Positions 23,234-33,553 of a stretch of 64,000 bases of DNA are shown here, piece after piece. Numbering within the stretch: the first letter of the stretch is position 1; the number at the start of each line of letters is the position of its first letter. Position numbers and translations under genes: made by a program. This DNA is from Girardinichthys multiradiatus (Eukaryota; Chordata; Actinopteri; Cyprinodontiformes; Goodeidae), in NCBI RefSeq assembly GCF_021462225.1, contig NC_061798.1, positions 21,660,820 to 21,724,819 on the forward strand. Direction: 5' to 3'. Below the pieces are notes generated by a model. The model was given only the letters and a program-made list of their open reading frames with translations. It was not told the DNA's origin and searched no databases.

Positions 23234-25850
23234 TGAAAACTCTACTTTTCAAGCCGACATTGTCCCTCAGAGTCTCTCTAAGCAGAAAACAGCTAGTTTC
23301 TCTGAGAAAACCAAAACAGCCAGTCAGGTTGGTGCTGCATTTTTCCAAACTAAACCAATGTCCTTCACCCAAGCAGCAAGAGTTACCATTTATACGCAAA
23401 GAAAAGTCATCCTTGAGTATATCTAATGGCAATGAGAGTTCCTCCAGGCAGCAGACATCAAGTTTGCCTGTAAAACCCATGAAAGTGACAGAGTTTCCTT
23501 CACACTCTCATCCAGAGCCAAAGCCAACAACAAAGCGCCCACGAATTTCAATAAACCCTAATGAAAACTCTACTTTTCAAGCCGACATTGTCCCTCAGAG
23601 TCTCTCTAAGCAGAAAACAGCTAGTTTCTCTGAGAAAACCAAAACAGCCAGTCAGGTTGGTGCTGCATTTTTCCAAACTAAACCAATGCCTTCACCCAAG
23701 CAGCAAGAGTTACCATTTATACGCAAAGAAAAGTCATCCTTGAGTATATCTAATGGCAATGAGAGTTCCTCCAGGCAGCAGACATCAAGTTTGCCTGTAA
23801 AATGCATGAAAGTGACGAAGTTTCCTTCACACTCTCATCCAGAGCCAAAGCCAACAACAAAGCGCCCACGAATTTCAATAAACCCTAATGAAAACTCTAC
23901 TTTTCAAGCCGACATTGTCCCTCAGAGTCTCTCTAAGCAGAAAACAGCTAGTTTCTCTGAGAAAACCAAAACAGCCAGTCAGGTTGGTGCTGCATTTTTC
24001 CAAACTAAACCAATGCCTTCACCCAAGCAGCAAGAGTTACCATTTATACGCAAAGAAAAGTCATCCTTGAGTATATCTAATGGCAATGAGAGTTCCTCCA
24101 GGCAGCAGACATCAAGTTTGCCTGTAAAACCCATGAAAGTGACGGAGTTTCCTTCACACTCTCATCCAGAGCCAAAGCCAACAACAAAGCGCCCACGAAT
24201 TTCAATAAACCCTAATGAAAACTCTACTTTTCAAGCCGACATTGTCCCTCAGAGTCTCTCTAAGCAGAAAACAGCTAGTTTCTCTGAGAAAACCAAAACA
24301 GCCAGTCAGGTTGGTGCTGCATTTTTCCAAACTAAACCAATGCCTTCACCCAAGCAGCAAGAGTTACCATTTATACGCAAAGAAAAGTCATCCTTGAGTA
24401 TATCTAATGGCAATGAGAGTTCCTCCAGGCAGCAGACATCAAGTTTGCCTGTAAAACCCATGAAAGTGACGGAGTTTCCTTCACACTCTCATCCAGAGCC
24501 AAAGCCAACAACAAAGCGCCCACGAATTTCAATAAACCCTAATGAAAACTCTACTTTTCAAGCCGACATTGTCCCTCAGAGTCTCTCTAAGCAGAAAACA
24601 GCTAGTTTCTCTGAGAAAACCAAAACAGCCAGTCAGGTTGGTGCTGCATTTTTTCCAAACTAAACCAATGCCTTCACCCAAGCAGCAAGAGTTACCATTT
24701 ATACGCAAAGAAAAGTCATCCTTGAGTATATCTAATGGCAATGAGAGTTCCTCCAGGCAGCAGACATCAAGTTTGCCTGTAAAACCCATGAAAGTGACGG
24801 AGTTTCCTTCACACTCTCATCCAGAGCCAAAGCCAACAACAAAGCGCCCACGAATTTCAATAAACCCTAATTAAAACTCTACTTTTCAAGCCGACATTGT
24901 CCCTCAGAGTCTCTCTAAGCAGAAAACAGCTAGTTTCTCTGAGAAAACCAAAACAGCCAGTCAGGTTGGTGCTGCATTTTTCCAAACTAAACCAATGCCT
25001 TCACCCAAGCAGCAAGAGTTACCATTTATACGCAAAGAAAAGTCATCCTTGAGTATATCTAATGGCAATGAGAGTTCCTCCAGGCAGCAGACATCAAGTT
25101 TGCCTGTAAAACCCATGAAAGTGACAGAGTTTCCTTCACACTCTCATCCAGAGCCAAAGCCAACAACAAAGCGCCCACGAATTTCAATAAACCCTAATGA
25201 AAACTCTACTTTTCAAGCCGACATTGTCCCTCAGAGTCTCTCTAAGCAGAAAACAGCTAGTTTCTCTGAGAAAACCAAAACAGCCAGTCAGGTTGGTGCT
25301 GCATTTTTCCAAACTAAACCAATGCCTTCACCCAAGCAGCAAGAGTTACCATTTATACGCAAAGAAAAGTCATCCTTGAGTATATCTAATGGCAATGAGA
25401 GTTCCTCCAGGCAGCAGACATCAAGTTTGCCTGTAAAACGCATGAAAGTGACGGAGTTTCCTTCACACTCTCATCCAGAGCCAAAGCCAACAACAAAGCG
25501 CCCACGAATTTCAATAAACCCTAATGAAAACTCTACTTTTCAAGCCGACATTGTCCCTCAGAGTCTCTCTAAGCAGAAAACAGCTAGTTTCTCTGAGAAA
25601 ACCAAAACAGCCAGTCAGGTTGGTGCTGCATTTTTCCAAACTAAACCAATGCCTTCACCCAAGCAGCAAGAGTTACCATTTATACGCAAAGAAAAGTCAT
25701 CCTTGAGTATATCTAATGGCAATGAGAGTTCCTCCAGGCAGCAGACATCAAGTTTGCCTGTAAAATGCATGATAGTGACGGAGTTTCCTTCACACTCTCA
25801 TCCAGAGGCAAAGCCATCAACAGAGTGCCCACGAATTTCAATAAACCCTA
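21924..25850 (+). repeat. Twelve-copy 327-bp coding tandem array
   Basis: Unit starts, taken at the A of the AATGAAAA motif ATG, are 21924, 22251, 22578, 22905, 23233, 23561, 23888, 24215, 24542, 24870, 25197 and 25524. A diverged thirteenth begins at 25851. Spacing is 327 bp except for three 328-bp steps. Units differ at only a few sites. One position reads TGC, CCC or CGC (Cys, Pro or Arg in the K-x-M motif), another reads AACCAG or AAGCAG (Asn or Lys), and a third reads AAG or GAG (Lys or Glu in VT-K/E-F). The near-identity indicates recent unequal crossing-over or gene conversion. Confidence 0.97.
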
Positions 25851-26404
25851 ATGAAAACCCCTTGTTCGGAGCCGACAATGTCCCTCAGAGTCTTTCTTAG
25901 CAGAGGACTGCTAGTTTCTCTGAGAAAACCAAGACAGCCACTCAGGTTGGTGCTGCATGTGCCCAGACCAAGCCAATTCCGCCACCCAAGCACCAAGAGT
26001 TAACATTTATACCCAAAGAAAAGTAATCCTTGAGTGCATCTGACAGTGCTAAGAGCTCTTCCAGGCCGCAGACATCAGGTTTGCCTGAGAAACACTGGAT
26101 AGCCAACCAGCCTTCCACATGCTCTCATACAGAACCAAACCCACCAACAGAACATTCAAGGTGTCAACATATCTCTTCTAATAACCAATCCTCCAAAGAA
26201 TCTAATCCCTCTAAGAGTTCGTCAAGGAAGCAGACATCAAGCTTTCCTGTACGATCCACACCAGCAAATATATTTGGCTCCACCTGCCCCACAGAGCCAA
26301 TCCCAATGAAAAAGCGCCCCAGGCTACATTTTAACCCTAAAGAAAAATGGGTAAAGAACTTAAAAAAGATCTTGAATGAACAAAAGCACTCTAACAGAAG
26401 GTGA
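23234..26404 (+). pseudogene. Out-of-frame and interrupted continuation of the repeat gene
   Basis: The coding pattern continues past the 23233 stop. An extra base near 23361 (AATGTCCTT for AATGCCTT) and another near 24653 (one extra T in a T run) bring the cumulative shift to +3, so the original frame is restored. Three stops then interrupt it: TAA at 24872-24874 (Glu codon), TAG at about 25898-25900 (Lys codon) and TAA at 26024-26026 (Ser codon). The open stretch 26030-26404 encodes two diverged half-units (SSSRPQTSGLPEK and SSSRKQTSSFPVR), a final KKRPRLHFNPKEKWVKNLKK and the true-looking C-terminus KHSNRR before TGA. This is either a degenerating 3' part or sequence error in a repetitive region. 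Confidence 0.65.
25851..26404 (+). repeat. Diverged repeat units, 3' of the array
   Basis: After the twelfth unit the similarity drops: QTKPIPPPKHQELTF, then SSSRPQTSGLPEKHW, PTEHSRCQHIS and KKRPRLHFNPKEK. These edge copies mirror the diverged 5' unit, as expected for an array that grows and homogenises in its middle. Confidence 0.8.
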
Positions 26405-26541
26405 AAACTATGTTCCCTCTGCAAGACTGGAGGGTTCCTGCCTCTGCAAAACAATTAGGAAACTACTTAAACTGATCATTATTTGTGTCACAAAGTGGGG
26501 AGAGTGGTGCCAACCCCTCTGTGACCTTATACTCTGGAATT

Positions 26542-26547
26542 AATAAA
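26542..26547 (+). terminator. Poly(A) signal AATAAA for the repeat gene
   Basis: A canonical AATAAA lies 138 bp after the final in-frame stop (26402-26404). Its presence suggests that the original transcript ran through the whole array. Confidence 0.45.
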
Positions 26548-27784
26548 TGAGTGAATGAAAAATGAAAAGTATTTGTTCTGTTTTAAAAAACAAAAACAGA
26601 CATTTGACTTGGAATATGCATGATTCAAGTGAATTGACTTTGTAAACTGCCTTGAGATGACATATGTTGCGAACTGCCACTACATAAATAAACTGAATTG
26701 ATTCGACTTAAAAAAGAGGCTGCACGGTTGCCTGGGGTCTCCCTGCATGGAGTTTGCAAATTCTCCCCGTGCATGCGTGGGTTCTCTCCGGGTACTCCGG
26801 CTTCCCCCCACAGTCCAAAACAAACAATAGCATGTATCAACATACCGTCTTCACTTCTGAAAAGATTACGGATTTCTCTACAATCAGAACGTTAAACTGT
26901 GTTTCTAGGCGAATGTATGAGAACACAGCGTGTCTCAAAAATAGTACATTTTTATGATTGCTTCCTTCCCTAACTCTATTCCTTCCTATGCAATATTTGA
27001 TGGTAACTCAAAACGCCAATAAAAGCAAAGGAAGACATCTCGAGCCCAAGCCGGACATTTTTATACATACATTTATAAATTGCATGGGTGCAGCCTACCG
27101 TTTGGGCCACATTGATATAGATGGAAGGAAAATAAATAGAGTATAGTTTAGAAATAGTTTATAGATAGTAATAGGTGCCTCCATTCATTGCTATGGCAGG
27201 CTCCAATAACCCCGCTCATGGCCTGCACCTTGTCGTGGTGAGTGGGCTTTTTACTGAGCCAGGCCACATCTGATTTAATGCTGGTTTTATTTGAGTTAGA
27301 GTTAAAAATAGACTACGCAAACCTAACTTTTTTTTTCAGATATAAATCAGCTAAAAACAATGAAACTTATCTGGAAAGAACGTAGACCCACTTCAGTGTT
27401 TTGTACCAATCTGTATTTTTAGAAAATGTTTGCTTATTTTTCACAGAAGGCAGCAGTTGCAAAAATGTATCTGTACAGTGCCATTAATGTCATAGGAACT
27501 ATACCAACAAACTGTACTTCAGACTCCATCAGATCAGAGAATCTTACTGTCAGATATGAAATCACAGATGTTTTTTTACTATTTTTGCATAAACCACATG
27601 AACCTTTCAGCATCTCAGCAAACAGCCTGTGAATGGGAGAAGAACTTCACGACAGAAAACTTTAATGAAGTCATGAATTTTTGTTTTGTCATTCCTTTTG
27701 CTGCAACTTGATTTAACAGAAAAAGTATCTATGGGAGTTTCTTCATGACATGCTCACAACACCATTTAACAATTTGTTCTTGAT

Positions 27785-28140
27785 TTATTATTTAGAATAT
27801 TATTCAAAAGTTATTTGTTTCAGTGACTCAATTCACTAAGTAAACCATGTTATAGAGATGAATTACACACAGAATGGTGTTATCAAGCCTTTATTTCAGG
27901 TAATTATGATGATTTTCAGCTTACAACAATAAAAACATAATATTTAAGATTAAATATTACATCAGACCCATAAAAAAAGCATTCCTAATACAGAAACCTG
28001 GGCTTAATGAAAAGCAGGTTTAATACTTGCTTAAAGATTTTTAATAAGTGCTTTTGGTCTGACAAACGAGCCTCATGGGAACGCATATTGTAATTTATTG
28101 AATGAAACAGTATTTAACTTCTATAACTTCAAGGTCTTTC
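27785..28140. repeat. Dispersed Tc1-end remnant, copy B
   Basis: Homologous to 15040-15420 in the same orientation, with the same ordered blocks (GTGACTCAATTCACTAAGTA, ATGATGATTTTCAGCTTACA, GAGCCTCATGGGAACGC, AATTTATTGAAT). No coding capacity. Confidence 0.6.
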
Positions 28141-28421
28141 TTTTACTTAGGATGATATGCTTAGAGAAGCTGCCCTCAAGATTTGGGTCAAAGTTCTGTC
28201 ACATAACAGCAATTACTCTCTTCATTGTAAACTCTTTTATTAGACACTAAACAGAAAAAATGAACTATAATTGTGTTTTATCACATTTTTTATATTGTCT
28301 TCTGTTCATTTAGAGTAATCCTGCTGTAAATTAGTCATTCACAATAGAGGTTTTTGGTAAGGGCAACAAGGAGGTTCTGCCAAGGGTGATGTAGCCCTGG
28401 GGGGTTGATGAGTTTCCCCAG

Positions 28422-28447
28422 GACACACGCACACACACACACACACA
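28422..28447. repeat. AC microsatellite
   Basis: A short imperfect AC run with one CGC interruption in the spacer. Confidence 0.8.
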
Positions 28448-29329
28448 AACCTAGATTTCTTAAATCATATAAAAGAAGATGTAGTTTTGTCAAAAAAAAA
28501 AAACTGTTGAAATGAATGTATTTTTTTGTTTGTTTTTAACTTTTCTGCTTAATTACACAAGAAAAAAAAGTTTGTTTTGCAGCGTAGGTGCAAGAAGGAG
28601 CTCACTCAGGTCGCCCCCCTCGTATTCAATGTTGGATGCTTGAAATACAACCAAAATATATATGGATTTCGTATTGCCTAGTGTCGAAAAAAATGCATCC
28701 GAACCAAAATCATAAATAGCTTCAAGACTTTTAGTTACAGGTAATCTGTTCTGATATAACATTTGTAGATGACATTAACATGCTGGTTTTTATACTCTTA
28801 CTGCACAGCCTACCTCAGATTTGGTCAGTTTACCAAGCTGATTTGCCAAAATCTGTGCAGTCTGCCAAGTGCACACTTCCTTCCTAAAACTGATACAAGA
28901 CTGCAGGTAAATTTGGGACACATGTCTAAAAGTGGTTAAAGGTCAACCCTTTAAAGTTCCACTTACACATTCAGAAATAGAGCTGCATGATACTAGGAAA
29001 CCACACAACTTCAACATTATTTTTGAACACTTTGATGATGATGGTGGTGATATATGAAGACCTTTCCCACTTTCTCCTCAGTCTCCCCCTTTCTCATCAT
29101 CATACTTTTTAGCCACTCTGGGACCTTTAGGATCTTGGAGATAACAGCAATGTCAGCTCTGAGCAGCTGATAGAGTTATCAACATTCAAAAGTTCATAAA
29201 ACTTTGAATATAACAGTCAGCAAACACTGGATTGAAAACAGTTCTTTGCTATTTTAATATTGCACATATGGATTTTGCAATGGAAATATATTTGTTCAGT
29301 ACCTGTTCTTGACATGACATACAGTGCAG

Positions 29330-29660
29330 CCCAAAGTATTTCTTCTATTTCTAACTTCCAAACTATATAATATGTGAATTAAATTTTCTAAAACAAGTAA
29401 CAAAAAATATTCACAACATTCAAAATTTGTTTTAGCTGTACTTGTATGTAATGTTTCCCATAGTCTGCTCTAACTACAAACCTCAAGATCCCAGTCAGGT
29501 TCTAATCAGAACAAAACAAAACATAGTTCACTTCACCTGCAGCCATTTGCCTTAAATCAGGAGTTTTGTTGAAAGTGTTACTTGGTATGATCTTACCAGG
29601 CTGCTGTAGGGAATGTTGACCCAAACCTCTGAGTCAACCCAGATGCCCAACACAGATGCT
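29330..29660. other. Possible DNA-transposon fragment in the spacer
   Basis: ACAGTGCAGCCCAAAGTATT at the left resembles a transposon terminus, but no matching right end was found. It sits just before the LINE fragment. Confidence 0.25.
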
Positions 29661-29704
29661 TCATGATGAATGAAGATCAGTGCAATTCTTTCTTTCTTCT
29701 TCAT

Positions 29705-30085
29705 CTTTCATACTCGTACTCGTCGTCTTCCGCTTTATCCGGTACCGGGTCGCAGGGGCAGCAGACTCAGCAGAGACGCCCAGACGTCCCTCTCCCCAGA
29801 CACCTCCTCCAGCTCCACCGGCGGGAGCCCAAGGCGTTCCCAGGCCAGCCGAGAGACATAGTCCCTCCAGCGTGTCCTGGACCGTCCCCTGGGCCTCCTC
29901 CCAGTGGGACGTGCCTGGAACACCTCCCGAGGAAGGCGTCCAGGAGGCATCCGGTATAGATGCCCGAGCCACCTCAACTGGCTCCTCTCGATGTGGAGGA
30001 GCAGCGGCTCTACTCTGAGTCGCTCCCAGATGGCCGAGCTCCTCACCCTATCTCTAAGGGAAAGCCTGGCCACCCTATGGAGAAG
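29705..30085 (-). mobile_element. LINE 3' end (ORF2 C-terminal fragment), minus strand
   Basis: The minus strand encodes a 112-residue open fragment with SLRDRVRSSAIWERLRVEPL, IERSQLRWLGHLYRMPPGRL and RRPRGRSRTRWRDYVSRLAW, ending before GRR/TT at the element's 3' terminus. I recognise this as the C-terminal end of the reverse-transcriptase protein of a very common fish non-LTR retrotransposon. The subfamily (Rex/L2 type) is uncertain. It is 5'-truncated, as usual for LINE insertions, and is the inverted partner of 55655-56240. Confidence 0.75.
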
Positions 30086-32056
30086 CTCATCTTTCTTTTT
30101 TGCTCAAAATTATTTTAATAATATAAACACTGAATAACAAAACCACACTGAAAGCGTTGACCTAGACAAGAGTTAGAAAAAAAAGGTCGGCAGGAAATTT
30201 ATATGAAATAATTTCTCAACAAACATAAACCTGTATAAAACCTGCTGCCAGTTTCACACCTGCATCCAGGACAGTTAAGACCCTACTTCTGACTGGTGTT
30301 AAATGCTGCCAAGCTGGATGCAGCAACATGATCCTGACACAGAGAAAACTAGACAGCCAAAACGTTATGAATCTGATCTCATCACAATGAAAAAAATCCA
30401 GAAATCCATCCATCATCTCTAGCTTCTTTGAGACTAGATCGTGGAAGTCACACGCTTAGGAGGGAACCCCAGACATCCCTCATTCCTGCAACACTCTTTG
30501 GATTCTAAGGCGTTTTTCAGGAGGGATAGCAGTTCCCTCCAGTGACTTCTGGTTTTGTTTCTCCTGTTCTTATGCAGCAGGAGAAACCCAACCATGAAGT
30601 CTGGTCGTTGTGCTGTTCTAGAACTTTCCCTTCTTTTTACTTTTGCTACCAATGATTGGGGCTTAAGCAGTCTGAAAAAACAGAAAACAAGTTGAGTAAA
30701 GTGATGTAGAGAAGGACAAATAAATGGCTGTCCAATTAATAAGACGACTTAGTTGCAGATATCCATCAAAAATGTTCTCATTCCCATTGATGAAATATAT
30801 AGTTGTTTTTTTTATCAGCCTTTTAGTTCAAACTAGTTACTTCTAGAATTAATATTTAACCTATTAGTAATCATTTAGTGAATAATTAGGTACAGAAACA
30901 AAACCAAGCCACTGACATTCAAACATGAGATCCAACAACATAAAGGGGCCATTCTAAACGTAACTGAGATAAATGTTCACGTTAACAAAATGGGGTCAAA
31001 AATAAAACTTTTTTTAGCACAATGTATGCATGAACAGTGCTGTGTGTTCAGTTTTTAAAAAACTGCACAAAAGCTATGAAATAAGGCAAAGAGAAGTCCT
31101 AAAACTGTTAGTCTGAACTCCGGCCTGACCTCAGGCCCTGATAAGGTGCAGAAATACCCTGCAGGTGGGTACGAGCCGAAAGGAGAATGAGAGCAGGAAG
31201 TGGTTTTCTGACTCTGACAGAAAGATCTGACAGGAAACGTTGACTTGCTTTCACAGGAAACTGATCTTAACAGTTCACACCACGCCCACAGGTAGCCTTT
31301 GACAATTAGATACATGTGGATACCAGGGTTATTCTGATAGGTACTATCGAGGTCAGTCTGTATGTAAACCTTTCTGGAAGACATTTTCTTAAGTAGATTC
31401 TTTCATGTGGGAAATTTCTTGATAAAGATGTCATTAAGCTCAGGAGCCTGTTGGGTAAAAACATGTAAAGCCACATTTCTCACACTCCTGTGCGACAATG
31501 GACAACTCACAATCTGACAAACACATTACCTTGTGGGTAAAACTGTTAACTACCTTTAAGCCCTGTAGTAAACCACAATTTCAAAACAGCAACTAAAGTA
31601 AACAGTATTTTCATTTATCATAGTCAATGGAGATTTTTATTATATATTTTTTTTTATATAACATTAAAGCAGAACAAGAAGAGAAGGAGGGAAGTGTTTT
31701 GTTGAAACAAAGAGCAGGCAAAAATAGCAGGTTATTTTGTAAAATGGTGAAGTTCTCAGTGGCACTCAATGAGGAAGCAAACAAGCACGCAGCAGAGGAG
31801 TTTGGGTCCTGCAGCAGAGCAACCGCAGGCAGAGCAGCTCCTCATCTGTTGTTGTTGCCGGATTATGTTTTTTACGAGACAGGAAACGAGACAAGCACAG
31901 AGACTGAACCAAGGAGGACTTCTTTAACTGTGTTATCAGAAACATCTTCAACACAGCAGTAACTCAGAAAGGACACCAGAGAAACCTCTTATATGAAGGT
32001 AGTTAATGCAGTTTTAAATTGGACAGAAATTCAGCAGCAGGCAAGTCAAATTTTAA

Positions 32057-32681
32057 ATGGGTACCAAGGAGAAAGATTCAGAACCTGCAGCTCAGCCACC
32101 ATCAAAGGAGCAGGAATTACCAGAGAAGGAAAAGGACTCTCCAGTTGAGCATCCTCAAACATCTGAGACCACCGACCCTCTCAATACATACAAGTGGCAT
32201 ACTGGCTCCAGGGGAATGCTCAATGAGCAAAGAGAAGAAGGAGATGGTGCTGCAGCTTCTTCTACATCTACTATTGACAAGATTCAGAAGGCCTCCAGCA
32301 ACAAATGGACCAAGATGCAAAATTGGCGCAAAGCTCTGAGCGAGGATCCCACAGACAAAAATTCAACCGGCGGGAAATGTGGAGAGGGACTTAAGGCTGA
32401 GAAAGGTGCAGGGATGACCAGAAAGAATCCGTTCAGAAGGGCCCTTTCAGAGCCTCCTGGATCTCTTTTTGCAGCTCTGACGCCTTCCTCCAGTTCTGCC
32501 AGCTCAGCTCAAGCAGCTTCATCCTCTACATCAGCTGCAGCAGAGGCTTCAGCGGGTTCCTCCAGTGACCCCTTGACAAAAGGAGGTGGAGGGGCAATCT
32601 TTAAAAAGTACCTGTTGAATGTGACAAAGAAGCTCAAGAGGCCTAAGCTGCAGAGCCGCCACAGCGAGCATTTACTTTCAG
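32057..32681 (+). other. rasal3: rasal3 exon 1, N-terminal region
   Basis: This exon encodes 208 residues. The start [20 protein letters not shown] is Glu/Lys/Pro-rich. Then come [11 protein letters not shown], matching the family YRWHTGG motif, [14 protein letters not shown], and a Ser/Ala low-complexity run at about 32480-32580. The end ([20 protein letters not shown]) is basic. The donor at 32682 follows phase 1, closed as Asp by exon 2 ([16 protein letters not shown]...). A probable 5' UTR lies upstream from about 31750. Confidence 0.85.
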
Positions 32682-33509
32682 GTAACAACACATCTGAACC
32701 AAATGCATTGAAAGAAACACTATGTGATAACTTTATTATACAGTTTTAATGTTGAAGATCATCAAACTGCTGTAAATTATTTCATTGCATTGGAACTACG
32801 CATAAGTACACTTGGCTCTCATGTAGCAAAATGTTCACCACATGTGATCAAGCTATGATTTCCTGTGGCATTTCAGATGTTCTGGTGGCACAATGAGGTG
32901 GTACGTGACACCTGTTTTCACAGAACCATGTTATATTTTTATCTTACCACTGAGCTGACATCCTGAGAAGCCTAATAAAGGTGTGAGAAGGAACTTAAAC
33001 AAACTTTACAGAAAAACAGTGGCTGCTACTATAACTGAAAACTAGCTGACTTTAGAAATGGAAGTCGTTAATTCAAAAATGATGCAAGCTGAGTACATTG
33101 TGAACTTACACTGATATGAATGAAGACAAAACTTTAAGAGAAAAAGTTGATATTTAAAGAAATAAATCCAGTGGTTTCTTTTAATAATGTTCGCTTTATT
33201 TTGTACAAAAAAAAGTGGAAGATTGAAAATATCTGAGAAATGAATTTGGTCGACCAGTGATCCATCAAGCAGAAATCAATACGCAGAAGTTAATACAAAA
33301 TATGTAACTGAAAATGAGAAGCAAAAATGTGACAATTGCATTCACTTATACTGGCAGTTCCAGCATGAGCTCTTGGGGGAGCTGCTCATTGTGCACCCAA
33401 CCCCTAAACCATCACACCCCCAACCCACAGGCCAGACCCTCAATCTCTATCTGAAAACACTGTCAACATAGAGTCAGATATAGAAAATCCAAAATAGTAA
33501 TGATAATAC

Positions 33510-33553
<44 letters not shown>

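Larger units (their letters stand above)
26548..31700. other. Intergenic spacer with repeat debris
   Basis: No gene is supported here. Contents: tail of the common fish repeat (26630-26700); a segment typical of a dispersed fish repeat (26705-26825, CTCCCCGTGCATGCGTGGGT and onwards); a Tc1-end remnant (27785-28140); an AC microsatellite (28422-28447); and a LINE 3' fragment on the minus strand (29705-30085). The rest is AT-rich. A CAGGAAGTG ETS-type motif occurs near 31195, upstream of rasal3. Confidence 0.6.

Noticed and set aside
22996..24789. Minus-strand and alternative-frame ORFs of 60-110 codons repeated in the array
   Set aside because: They recur with the 327-bp period as shadows of the main frame, and have no independent start context or family resemblance.
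21924..25850. Regularly spaced direct repeats, CRISPR-like at first sight
   Set aside because: The repeat is 327 bp, continuous, coding and without spacers, in a vertebrate genome.
31195..31215. ETS/PU.1-type motif as a rasal3 promoter
   Set aside because: A single short motif about 850 bp from the start codon is too weak to call a promoter, although blood-cell expression of RASAL3 would fit.
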